Shown piece by piece: positions 1-7,830 of a stretch of DNA of 64,000 nucleotides (its first letter is position 1; the number at the start of each line of letters is the position of its first letter). Made by a program: the position numbers and the translations under genes. Origin of the DNA: DAOPZC01 sp035353175. Lineage in GTDB: Bacteria > Verrucomicrobiota > Kiritimatiellia > RFP12 > UBA1067. The notes beneath the pieces are model-generated. The model ran no database searches. It had not been told where the DNA came from and saw only the letters and a list, made by a program, of their open reading frames with translations. The stretch spans positions 1-64,000 of the forward strand of contig DAOPZC010000003.1 in assembly GCA_035353175.1 (NCBI GenBank). Reading direction: 5' to 3'.

Positions 1-143
1 CAACAGTATGGCATAATCGGCGCCAATTGGCTACATATTTAATTAAATTGCTCTAGAGACGCGAGCCCGCAGGGCACAAGCCTGTGACGCCGCCGATTAA
101 CACGGACTCTTATTGAACCAGTATAGCACGCCTGGCCAGCCAA

Positions 144-281
144 ATGTTCGCAAAAAAAGAATTCTATTCTTATGGTGTTTTTACGGTTCAGGCGGCTCGC
201 CCGAATATGGTACGGTATATGTGCATCCCTCGCTTCGCGAGAATGCGCCTTGCCTTCGGGATGACGAGCCGGGCAACAGCC
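144..281 (+). promoter_or_regulatory. leader of first AraC gene with AT-rich promoter-like motif
   Basis: This stretch can be read as an N-terminal extension of the AraC gene, but the extension has no counterpart in the paralogous regulator at 19507, so I treat it as leader DNA. It holds an A-tract followed by GAATTCTATTCTT (152-170). Nearly the same string occurs on the minus strand before the Kelch-symporter operon (6911-6936), and a weaker version lies before the gene starting at 19348. A small CTCGC-ttc-GCGAG hairpin lies near 230. It could be a promoter core or an AraC operator; the sequence cannot tell which. Confidence 0.4.
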
Positions 282-1157
282 ATGCCTGTCAGAAACTCCA
301 AGATGCGGTACCTCGATACGCCGGACCACCGGGTGTTCGACTTGTCAAAAGTCGGCGTTCCGGACATCCCCGTATTGTATTTTGTCCGGCACACGCAGCG
401 CACGGCTCCGGTCGAACCCCACTGCCACCGGGGCTGTTTCGAGATCGGCCTCTGCCTGCGCGGCTCGCTCGTCCTTGAGAACAACGGCGCGCAGCACACG
501 GTGCTGGCTGGCGGAATCTTCTTCAACAAGCCTCAAGACGCCCACCGGCTGCTGGATTACCCGAAAGGGACCGTTCTGTACGGCATGCTGATCAGGACCG
601 CAAACGCAAAAGGAAGCCTGCTCCGCTTCACCAAGCCCGAAAGCGCGGAAATCCGCGACAGGCTGAATGGGCTGCCGCCCCACCTGACGGCGAGCACGAG
701 CCAGATCAAGCACGATTTCATCGAGCTGTTCCGGGCTCACGGATCGCTGCGCGGCCGGTACCGCACGCTCTGCCTGACCGCGACGTGCATGAACCTCGTC
801 ACCAGCCTGCTGGAGACCTCGCGCCAAGCCCCCCCGCCCTCGCACGCGGACCGGATCGGCAGCATCATCGCCGCCATGCAACAGGCGCCTGAGAGAAAAT
901 ACGAGATCGACGCGCTGGCCCATCTGGCCGCGCTCTCGCCCTCGCACTTCATCAACCAGTTCAAGCGCCTCACCGGCCTGCCGCCCCACCACTTCCTGCT
1001 CACGTGCCGTCTGGACGAGGCCAAGGTCCGGCTGCGCACAACCCGGTTGTCCGTTACCCGTATCGCGCAAGACCTGGGCTTCTGCAACTCGCAGCACTTC
1101 TCGACCCATTTCAAACGCGCGACCGGCATGAAGCCGCTTGCCTGGCGCAAGCAGTAG
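282..1157 (+). CDS. AraC-family transcriptional regulator (paralogue 1)
   Basis: About 291 residues. The N-terminal half is a cupin-type sensor domain with HCHRGCFEIGLCLRG. The C-terminal half is a two-HTH AraC DNA-binding domain ending SQHFSTHFKRATGMKPLAWR. It likely senses a sugar or sugar acid and controls the adjoining carbohydrate genes. It is similar along its whole length to the regulator at 19507 (both have GVP-[DE]-[IV]-PVL and EIGLCLRG), so the two arose by duplication. The start at 282 was chosen by matching that paralogue's N-terminus; no Shine-Dalgarno sequence is visible, and starts at 144 or 303 are possible. It converges with the SemiSWEET-like gene, leaving 22 bp and no clear terminator. 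Confidence 0.9.
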   Translation: MPVRNSKMRYLDTPDHRVFDLSKVGVPDIPVLYFVRHTQRTAPVEPHCHRGCFEIGLCLRGSLVLENNGAQHTVLAGGIFFNKPQDAHRLLDYPKGTVLYGMLIRTANAKGSLLRFTKPESAEIRDRLNGLPPHLTASTSQIKHDFIELFRAHGSLRGRYRTLCLTATCMNLVTSLLETSRQAPPPSHADRIGSIIAAMQQAPERKYEIDALAHLAALSPSHFINQFKRLTGLPPHHFLLTCRLDEAKVRLRTTRLSVTRIAQDLGFCNSQHFSTHFKRATGMKPLAWRKQ

Positions 1158-1179
1158 CCGGGCGAAGACGTTTAGGGCC

Positions 1180-1452
1180 TCACTTCAGCAGCACAACACC
1201 GACCAAACCGCTCTGCAGCAGCACGGCCACGACATTGACGAACCACACGGCGAACCGCCGGAACCGGATGCCATACAGCAGCCAGAACGCATAGTTGGCG
1301 AGAAAACCGACGAGGAACACGAGGGAGAGCGAAGACGGCGCTGGGTTGGCCCACTCCGCGTGAATCTGGATCGCAATCAACACTGAACCGAAAAGGCCGA
1401 AGCATACGCCGACCGTCTCAAAGGTTTTCTCTGGAATCTTTGCTAACTGCAT
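1180..1452 (-). CDS. SemiSWEET-like small membrane sugar transporter
   Basis: A 90-residue protein with three hydrophobic helices, the size and layout of a SemiSWEET half-transporter. The segment after helix 1 ends in PSSLS, and then comes FLVGFLANYAFWLLYGI, which resembles the SISLG...WLIYG signature of the family. SemiSWEETs are dimeric facilitators that move mono- or disaccharides across the inner membrane. The PQ pair usual in helix 1 is replaced here by IQ, so the assignment rests on the remaining pattern. It is the last gene of the minus-strand run, 58 bp after the aldo/keto reductase, and has no visible Shine-Dalgarno sequence. The context supports a sugar role. Confidence 0.7.
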   Translation of the reverse strand: MQLAKIPEKTFETVGVCFGLFGSVLIAIQIHAEWANPAPSSLSLVFLVGFLANYAFWLLYGIRFRRFAVWFVNVVAVLLQSGLVGVVLLK

Positions 1453-1510
1453 GTGTTTAATTTACACTTGGGAACGACGGTTCCGCAAGATTCCTTTCCT
1501 ACAAAGAGCT

Positions 1511-2389
1511 TCAGCGCGCATTCCAAAGCGCGGGGCGGACCAGCGACTCGGGCAGGACGGGAACACACTCCCGCACGCGCCGGAGCACCTCCTCCGGCAG
1601 CGGCCCCTGCGCGGCCAAGCGCAAGTTTTCGCGCATTTGCTCCGCCGTGTCCACGCCGGTCAGCACGCTCGTTATCGCCGGGTTGGACAGCACATAGCGC
1701 ATGCAGAGCTCGGCCCAGGCGAGGCCAGCATCGCGCGCCACCGCCTCCAGCTTGCGCCGGACAGGAACCACCTCGGACAGATTCGGGCGGATCCGCTCTT
1801 CCGGCATCAGCAGCAGCCCTTGCAGATAGACGCTCCGCGAGAAGACGTGCGTCTTATTCTGCAGCGCCACCGGCCAGAACGCCTCATAGCGGCGATCCAG
1901 CACGTTGGCGGGAAGCTGAATGAAGCGGACAGACGCCGCCTGCGCCAGGAACCGGCTGCTGTCCAGCGACACGCCCGCGCCCTCGATCAATCCCTTACCG
2001 ATCAGTTTTTCAAGGACGGGCAAAAATTTGAGGTCGTCTTCGCGGTGCAGCAGGCAGACCGGCAGGCGCTCCAGCCGCAGCCGCCGCAGCGAGCACACCA
2101 CGGTTTGCTCGATGAAGCGCTCCGCCTCCGCGTCCGTCGCACTCGGGATCGGCGGCACTTTGCTGACCACCGTCATCGCGTCGCCCAGACCGAGCCGCCC
2201 CAATGCGGCGCCGACCACCTCTTCGCTGTTCCCGTAAGCGGCCGCCGTATCGAGCGACCGCACCCCGCCCTCGTAAGCGGCCGTCAGAATGTCGCACACG
2301 CGTTCGAACGACGGCTTGCCCGACACGTTGGCGATCCCGTACTCCAGCCCGAACTGCACCGTCCCCAACATCAATTTCGAGAATGGCAT
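1511..2389 (-). CDS. aldo/keto reductase
   Basis: About 292 residues, an AKR-type (beta/alpha)8 barrel that should use NAD(P)H to reduce a carbonyl. The start MLGTVQFGLEYGIAN is typical of AKRs found in surface-sugar gene clusters. The catalytic tetrad appears as Asp and Tyr in LDTAAAYGNSE, Lys in VVSKVPP and His in CLLHRED. The start at 2389 lies 10 bp after the SDR stop; an upstream ATG at 2440 would overlap the SDR and adds a basic, non-homologous stretch. With the SDR and Gfo/Idh genes upstream it forms a three-oxidoreductase set, probably acting on one keto-sugar. The substrate is unknown. Confidence 0.85.
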   Translation of the reverse strand: MPFSKLMLGTVQFGLEYGIANVSGKPSFERVCDILTAAYEGGVRSLDTAAAYGNSEEVVGAALGRLGLGDAMTVVSKVPPIPSATDAEAERFIEQTVVCSLRRLRLERLPVCLLHREDDLKFLPVLEKLIGKGLIEGAGVSLDSSRFLAQAASVRFIQLPANVLDRRYEAFWPVALQNKTHVFSRSVYLQGLLLMPEERIRPNLSEVVPVRRKLEAVARDAGLAWAELCMRYVLSNPAITSVLTGVDTAEQMRENLRLAAQGPLPEEVLRRVRECVPVLPESLVRPALWNAR

Positions 2390-2399
2390 ATCCGTCCTT

Positions 2400-3185
2400 C
2401 TACTTGGCCGTATAGCCGCCGTCCACCGGAATATTCGCACCCGTCAGATAACGCGACGCGTCGGATGCCAGAAACACGATCGCGCCTTTGAGATCCGTCG
2501 CGTTCGCCAACCGTCCCAGCATCGTGTTGGCGCTGTAGTTCTTGATGAAGGCCTCGGGCTGGTTGTTGAAGAAGCCGCCGGGATGGATCGCGTTGACGCG
2601 GATCTGATACGGCCCCAGCACGCTCGCCGCAAACCGGGTGAAGTTCACCATCCCTCCTTTTTCGAAAAAGTAGATCGGCGAGGGCGTCCGCATCATGTCC
2701 GTGCCGACGTAGTTGAGCGGATCGGGTCCCCTCAGCCCCATGTAGGAGCCGATGTTGATGACCGATCCGCCGCCCGCCATCTTCATCTCATCGGATGCCA
2801 GCCGCGTGAGACAGAACAGCGCCGAGGCGTTGATGCGCAGGCTCTTGTCAAACGCCTCCAGAGGCTGGTCCCAACTGCCGCACGCGCAGCGCGTGACCGC
2901 GTTGTTGACCAGCACGTCCAGCCTGCCCGAGCGCCGCGCGATCTCCGCCACCAGCGCGCGGATCGAAGATTCGTCCTCCAAGTCCAACGGCAGCGCCGTC
3001 ACATCGCCGCCCTCTGACCGCAATGCCTCTGCGACCTTTTCTAACTCCGCCACGTTTCGCGAAGCGACATATGTCACCGCGCCGGCCTCGGCCAGCGCCT
3101 CCGCGATCTGCCGCCCGTATAAGCCCGCTCCGCCCGTCAGCAGCGCAACCTTGCCCTTCAACGAAAAGCTTTCTAAGACGTTCAT
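2400..3185 (-). CDS. short-chain dehydrogenase/reductase (PtmA-like)
   Basis: About 261 residues with an SDR Rossmann start LLTGGAGLYGRQIAEAL, NNA motif, catalytic Ser in NIGSYMG and the YFFEK version of YxxxK. The long insert before the Tyr and the segment IRVNAIHPGGFFNNQPEAF resemble my recollection of Campylobacter PtmA, an SDR of nonulosonic acid (legionaminate) clusters; this is a pattern comparison, not an alignment. An AGAGAGGTG Shine-Dalgarno supports the start at 3185. It follows the Gfo/Idh gene by 47 bp, and a GC hairpin (3204-3225) lies in the gap. It probably interconverts a hydroxyl and a keto group on the sugar handled by the operon. Confidence 0.85.
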   Translation of the reverse strand: MNVLESFSLKGKVALLTGGAGLYGRQIAEALAEAGAVTYVASRNVAELEKVAEALRSEGGDVTALPLDLEDESSIRALVAEIARRSGRLDVLVNNAVTRCACGSWDQPLEAFDKSLRINASALFCLTRLASDEMKMAGGGSVINIGSYMGLRGPDPLNYVGTDMMRTPSPIYFFEKGGMVNFTRFAASVLGPYQIRVNAIHPGGFFNNQPEAFIKNYSANTMLGRLANATDLKGAIVFLASDASRYLTGANIPVDGGYTAK

Positions 3186-3203
3186 TCTGCACCTCTCTGA
3201 ATC

Positions 3204-3225
3204 GGGCAGGCACAGCGTCCTGCCC
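3204..3225. repeat. REP-like GC hairpin inside operon
   Basis: GGGCAGG, eight-base loop CACAGCGT, CCTGCCC. A hairpin with the same plan (GGGCGGG, CACGGTGT, CCCGCCC) lies at 38649-38670, so this looks like one member of a dispersed palindromic family. There is no T-run, so it is not a classical terminator. Confidence 0.6.
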
Positions 3226-3232
3226 CTATCTT

Positions 3233-4180
3233 TCAAATCGCGATCTCGACCCCGCCGCGCTCGCGGCTCGCGATGCCGCCGATGACCAGGCGCATCAGTT
3301 CCGCCGTGTGGCTGAAGGGATACGGCCGAGTGCCACTTCTCAGATAACCGACAAATTCCGCGAGTTGCGCCTTGAAGCTGGAGAACGTGTCCCTTGTCAC
3401 GACGGCAGCGTTACCTTTTGAGCCGCACAAGGTCATCGCCCCGCCGTAGACGATTCCCTTACCACAGGCGATCACCACGTCCGCACCGCGACCGTGTTTG
3501 AGGTGGACGACGTTGTGTTCTGCGGTTCCCGTGTTGCGCACCGACACATAGCCCGGGCCCGTGATGCTGTACACCGCCTCCAGCGCGTGGATGCCGTAGG
3601 TCTCCCATTTCTTGGCCATGGGCATGGCGATGAACCGCCATTCGCCCAAAGGGGCGTTCGGATACTGGTACGGCGCGTACTCCGCCGCAAAACGCGTGGA
3701 GCTCGACGAGAGAATCGCCGCACCGCCTGCCACCCACCGTTCGAAAACGGCCAAATCCGCCGCGCTGTCGCACAGCGGCTTGTCGATAAACACCGGCACG
3801 CCCGCCTCCACGAACGGGCGCGCCCGCGCCACATGCTCGCCGCCGATATCGGTCGCGATCAGCACCGCGTCTACCTCACCGATCATCGCTTCTGGCGCCT
3901 CTGCGACTTGCGGGATCAGCGACAGCGCCGCCACGTGCTCCGCATCTTTTCTGTCATCGCAAAAAACATGCGTCGCCGTCACACCGCCGATGCCGAACGC
4001 TTCCGGCGGCTGGGCGTTCAGATAGGCCGGGATACCTGCAAACGGGCACTCGCGCGTCATCCGCGCGCGGTCATAACCGTTGAGAATCGCGCTCCACGAA
4101 TAAGGATGCCCGTTGCCCTCGGTCATGCCGATCACGCCCAGCCGAATCCGCTGCGGATCTTTCACCAATGCCTGTGTCAT
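3233..4180 (-). CDS. Gfo/Idh/MocA-family oxidoreductase
   Basis: About 315 residues. The N-terminal Rossmann start RIRLGVIGMTEGNGHPYSW belongs to a recognisable subgroup with a GNGHPYSW signature, and the family Lys motif is present in FIDKPLCDS. Such enzymes oxidise or reduce sugars with NAD(P). The start at 4180 has a strong GGAGGA six bases upstream and overlaps the stop of the symporter gene as ATGA, so translation is probably coupled. To my knowledge relatives often sit with SDR and AKR genes in nonulosonate clusters; here the same trio sits behind a mutarotase-transporter. The exact substrate cannot be read from the sequence. Confidence 0.85.
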   Translation of the reverse strand: MTQALVKDPQRIRLGVIGMTEGNGHPYSWSAILNGYDRARMTRECPFAGIPAYLNAQPPEAFGIGGVTATHVFCDDRKDAEHVAALSLIPQVAEAPEAMIGEVDAVLIATDIGGEHVARARPFVEAGVPVFIDKPLCDSAADLAVFERWVAGGAAILSSSSTRFAAEYAPYQYPNAPLGEWRFIAMPMAKKWETYGIHALEAVYSITGPGYVSVRNTGTAEHNVVHLKHGRGADVVIACGKGIVYGGAMTLCGSKGNAAVVTRDTFSSFKAQLAEFVGYLRSGTRPYPFSHTAELMRLVIGGIASRERGGVEIAI

Positions 4181-6864
4181 CGCCGCTCCTCCCGTTTCCA
4201 AATTAACCCGTCGATACCCGCCTTGCGGTTAGGGAAAACCACGCTCACCGCCAAGGCCACCGCAAGGCACGTCGCGATGCCGATCGCGCCATAGAGCAAC
4301 AGGTGCGGCTTCCAAGCCAGACTCGCCTGGTCCAGGCCGATGCACACCACGTAGTTCGCCGCGAGTCCGGTCAGCGCGGCCACCGCGCCCACGCGGCGCG
4401 CAAAGATGCCCAGCATAAACAGGCAGGCGAGTCCGCTGGTCAGAATGCCGATAGCCTTCAAGAACTGGTCGTACACCGCGCGGATGTCCGCATTGGCCAG
4501 CGCCAACGCCCCGGCCATCCCCGCCAGTCCCACCGCGATCGTGCAGGTCTGCGCGAAACGCACTTGGGCCCGGTCCGTCGTCCCTTTCCGCAGGCGTACA
4601 AACCAATCGCTCGTGATCGCCGTGGCCGACGAGTTGAGGTTTGCGGCCAACGTGGTGATCGTCGCCGCGAACAAGCCCGCCAGCACCAGACCGGCGACAC
4701 CCGCCGGCAGGTCGTTCGCAATAAACAACGGCAGGATCGAATCGGCTTTGGGCATCGTCACCGCCAGCCGCTCGGGCTGACTGCGGTAGAACGTGTAGAG
4801 CGCTGTCCCGACGCTGAAAAAAATGAATCCCGTTCCGATGCCGAAGGGCACATTCAGCCACAGGCTTCTGGCGGCCTCATGCGTGTTCTTGGTCGTCATG
4901 TAGCGCTGGATCACGCACTGGTCGCTGGTGTAGGAGATCAGGCATTCGGCGATCCCGCCGATCAGCACCACCCAAACGACCGGCCGCGAGAAATCGAACG
5001 CGAAATCGAACATTCTGAACTTCCCTGCGCTATCCGCAATCTGAAAGACGCCCGCCAGGCCGCCGTCCGTTCCCGCGACGAGCAGGACGAGGATCAACAG
5101 CGAACCGCCGACCAGCACGGCCGTTTGCACCACATCGCTCCAGATCACCGCCTCGATTCCGCCGAACGCGCAGTACAGGATCGTCAGGATGCTGACGGCG
5201 ACGATGCAGACGTTCACGTCCGCACCGGTCGTCGCCGCCACCGCCAGCGCCGGCAGGTAGGCCACCACCGCCACGCGCGCCACCATGAAGAGATTGAACG
5301 CCAGGCTCGCGAACAGCCGGCAAGCGAGATTGAAGCGCAGCTCCAGATATTCATAGGCGCACGTCAGGTTCAGCTTTCTGAAAAACGGCAGATAGCAGCA
5401 GATGACCAGCGGCGGGATCAGCGCGATGCACGCGCATTTGGGCGCGTACCTCCAGTCCGACATGTAGGCCAGCGCGGGCACGGCGAGAAAGGTGATCGAG
5501 CTGAACATGGCCGCGAAGATGCTGATGCCGGCCGCCCACCACGGGATGCGTCCGCCGCCCTTGAAATAGTCGTCCGCGCTTTTCTTTTTGCGCATGAACC
5601 ACCAGCCCATAAACGCCAGCCCGCCGAAGTAACCGCCCATCACGGCCCAGTTGAGCGGATGGAATCTCCGGTGCTGGACGAACGTCCCAGCCACGCAATC
5701 CGGCGTACGGATGCCCGGCCGAACCTCCCCCGAAGCCAGCACCACGCGCCCGTCCCCGAGCTTAATCGCCGCGCCCGCCACCGTCGGAGGATTGGGCACC
5801 TCGCCCAGCTCGAACCAGCGGTCGGTCACCGTGTGATAAGCCAGCACGCGCCGGTTCCAGCCCGTCGGCACGGCAGACTGATACGCGATCCGCTGCGCCT
5901 CCCGCGCTGCGCCCGCCAGCGTCGCCATCTTGCGCTGGTTGTCGTCGAAATACGCCGCATCGAGGCCGCCGAAAACCAGCGCGTGCTGGTCGCCTACGGC
6001 CAAACACTTCGCCCCGATCAGCGGCCACGCGGCCGCGTCAGACCCTTTCGGCCGGGCGGGCGCAATCGGTCGCCAGCGTCCCGCGGCCGGCGGCTGCGAC
6101 AGGTCGTACGCGTAGCCGTCCGTCAGGGACAGCGCCACGCCTTCCGCGTTCTTCGCGTACCCGCCGATGACATGGAGCAGCGTTTTCTTCTGGTCGCCGT
6201 TCTGCACGAAAGCCACCGCCTGCATCCGGCCCTTTGGCCCCGGCAGCGGCGGCAAGGGACGCCAGCCCGCCTGCGGCACCTCCAGGTCGAGCATCCACAC
6301 GTCGCTCGCCAAAGACCCCGCCGTTTCGCCCCCCGCCACGTACACGCGGCTGTCCTTGGCAGCCGCCGCGCCCAGCTTAATCGCGCACGGAAAATCGGGT
6401 AGCGCCGCCTCGGCCGCCCGGCCGCGCGTCTCGTCCCACGTCAGCAAAAAAACCCGCGAAACAGGCGTCCCGTCGGCGCTTCCGCCCACGCAAACGACGC
6501 CGCGCGGCGTGGTCGCCGACAGTCCTTCTGCCGCCGGCTGCGAAAGACGGCCGGCGCAAACCCAATCCATGGCGCCCGGCAGAAGCGCATAGATCTCCGC
6601 GCAATACCGTTTCTTGCCGCCTTTGACCAGCGGCTCGTCCGGAAAGTTTGACCCGCCCGCAAGCAAGGCGACGCCGTTGTGTTCGCCGGCGAACGGCGCC
6701 CCCACGCCAATCGCCGCACGTCCGTCCGCTTGCGGCGGCAAAGAGAACGGCCCGGACCATTCCAGCCCCACCGGAAGCGACACCTCAGCCCAAGCCTGGC
6801 CGGTCAAAAGCAACGCCGCCCCACAGATCTGCAGTTTTTTCAGTGCCATTCGCGTCCCGCCCAT
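4177..6864 (-). CDS. Kelch mutarotase fused to sodium:solute symporter
   Basis: 895 residues in one frame. A signal peptide (about 1-25) leads into a Kelch beta-propeller (about 30-400) with LLAGGSNFPDEP and GGKK, the pattern of the cyclically permuted NanM-type (sialate) mutarotase family. From about 405 to the end there are 12-13 membrane helices of the SSS family, starting with WWAAGISIFAAMFSSITFLA. The propeller should lie in the periplasm and equilibrate the sugar anomers, feeding the Na+-driven permease. This is the first gene of minus-strand run B and has an AT-rich promoter region upstream. ATGs at 6864 and 6849 are both possible. A nonulosonate such as sialic acid is the best substrate guess; the pore itself gives no proof. 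Confidence 0.9.
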   Translation of the reverse strand: MGGTRMALKKLQICGAALLLTGQAWAEVSLPVGLEWSGPFSLPPQADGRAAIGVGAPFAGEHNGVALLAGGSNFPDEPLVKGGKKRYCAEIYALLPGAMDWVCAGRLSQPAAEGLSATTPRGVVCVGGSADGTPVSRVFLLTWDETRGRAAEAALPDFPCAIKLGAAAAKDSRVYVAGGETAGSLASDVWMLDLEVPQAGWRPLPPLPGPKGRMQAVAFVQNGDQKKTLLHVIGGYAKNAEGVALSLTDGYAYDLSQPPAAGRWRPIAPARPKGSDAAAWPLIGAKCLAVGDQHALVFGGLDAAYFDDNQRKMATLAGAAREAQRIAYQSAVPTGWNRRVLAYHTVTDRWFELGEVPNPPTVAGAAIKLGDGRVVLASGEVRPGIRTPDCVAGTFVQHRRFHPLNWAVMGGYFGGLAFMGWWFMRKKKSADDYFKGGGRIPWWAAGISIFAAMFSSITFLAVPALAYMSDWRYAPKCACIALIPPLVICCYLPFFRKLNLTCAYEYLELRFNLACRLFASLAFNLFMVARVAVVAYLPALAVAATTGADVNVCIVAVSILTILYCAFGGIEAVIWSDVVQTAVLVGGSLLILVLLVAGTDGGLAGVFQIADSAGKFRMFDFAFDFSRPVVWVVLIGGIAECLISYTSDQCVIQRYMTTKNTHEAARSLWLNVPFGIGTGFIFFSVGTALYTFYRSQPERLAVTMPKADSILPLFIANDLPAGVAGLVLAGLFAATITTLAANLNSSATAITSDWFVRLRKGTTDRAQVRFAQTCTIAVGLAGMAGALALANADIRAVYDQFLKAIGILTSGLACLFMLGIFARRVGAVAALTGLAANYVVCIGLDQASLAWKPHLLLYGAIGIATCLAVALAVSVVFPNRKAGIDGLIWKREERR

Positions 6865-6993
6865 CGCGTTTTTCTCTTCAAGTCTACAGCATGCGCCGCG
6901 AAAAAACGTTCGAAAAAATAGAATTCGGTTTTTTTGTCATTTCCCTTCTTCTCGTCATCCGTCTTCAGCGGACGCGCCCCTCGCGCCCGGCGC
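6865..6993 (-). promoter_or_regulatory. promoter region of the symporter operon
   Basis: This 129-bp spacer is the only AT-rich gap between 1.2 and 19.3 kb on the minus strand, so a new transcript probably starts here. Read on the minus strand it carries ATGACA, an A-tract, CCGAATTCTATTTTTTCG and a T-tract (6940-6900). The core matches 152-170 in front of the first AraC gene. No hairpin with a T-run is obvious, so the upstream aldolase transcript may read through. Confidence 0.5.
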
Positions 6994-7806
6994 TCACTTG
7001 TCGCCATAAAAACAGGTATCGCCGTTGGCCGGCCGCTTGGAGAACTCGGCCATGAGCGCGTTGCAGTACTGCGACAGCCCCACGACGTCGGCCCCCATGG
7101 AGAGGAATCGGTAGCCCAGCGCGACCAGCTCGTCCAAGTTGGCGGGACAAGCTACGGTGCCGGCGAATTTGCCGTGGGACAAAGCGGCGGCGGCCACGCG
7201 GCGGCGCGCCTCCAGCAACTTCGGATGATCCCATTGGCCCGGCGCGCCGATGCCCTGACTGAAGTCGCCCGGACCGAAGAAGAGCATGTCGATGCCGGGC
7301 AGCGCCGCGATGTCGTCGAGTTCGGCCAGCGGCTCCGGATCTTCTATCTGCACGATCACGAACCGCTGTTCATTCGCCTGCTTGAGGTAGTCGCCGAAGT
7401 CCGTGCCGCAGTATGCGCCGTCGGCATTGCCTCCATCCACCGGACGACGCCCGAGCGGATGAAAGCGGGTCATGCGCACCACGGCCTGCGCGTCGGCCAA
7501 GCTCATGACGTGCGGAACCATGATGCCCGCAGCGTCCATTTCCAAAGGACGGATGGCGTCGCTGTAGCCGCCGCGCGAGACGCGCACCAAAACATCGGTG
7601 TCGTGGGCCTTGGCGGCCCAGATTCCTTTCTCGATGACCGACAGATCATTGGGCACGTGCTCCATGTCGGTCCACAGGCAGTCGAACCCCGCCAGCGCCG
7701 CGATCTCCACGGCGCGCGCGTCAGACAGATTCAATTTGAAACAACTCGCGATGCCCCCCGAACGCAGTTTCGCCAGCGTTCGGCTCGGGCGCATGTTCTT
7801 GCTCAT
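6994..7806 (-). CDS. HpcH/HpaI-family class II pyruvate aldolase
   Basis: 270 residues. The fold's markers are present: TDMEH with the catalytic His, VRVSRG with the pyruvate-binding Arg, IVQIEDPE and FFGPGDFS supplying the metal ligands Glu and Asp. Family members cleave 2-keto-3-deoxy sugar acids to pyruvate and an aldehyde; 2-keto-3-deoxy-L-rhamnonate aldolase and HpaI are named examples. AGGAAGAG before the ATG supports the start, 24 bp after the propeller/hydrolase gene. It has no export signal, unlike the six genes before it, so it probably acts on the imported product. Rhamnonate-type and nonulosonate-type substrates both remain open. Confidence 0.85.
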   Translation of the reverse strand: MSKNMRPSRTLAKLRSGGIASCFKLNLSDARAVEIAALAGFDCLWTDMEHVPNDLSVIEKGIWAAKAHDTDVLVRVSRGGYSDAIRPLEMDAAGIMVPHVMSLADAQAVVRMTRFHPLGRRPVDGGNADGAYCGTDFGDYLKQANEQRFVIVQIEDPEPLAELDDIAALPGIDMLFFGPGDFSQGIGAPGQWDHPKLLEARRRVAAAALSHGKFAGTVACPANLDELVALGYRFLSMGADVVGLSQYCNALMAEFSKRPANGDTCFYGDK

Positions 7807-7830
7807 GTCGCTCTTCCTTTTGTTGATCAG

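Noticed and set aside
144..281. Upstream start for the first AraC gene (337 residues)
   Set aside because: The extra residues have no match in the paralogue at 19507 and the DNA has promoter-like AT-rich motifs shared with another operon.
4303..6402. 699-codon ORF on the plus strand opposite the symporter gene
   Set aside because: Arg/His-rich product with no domain; a mirror ORF caused by high GC. The same holds for long frames opposite 30209-32446, 46469-48376 and 20421-23663.
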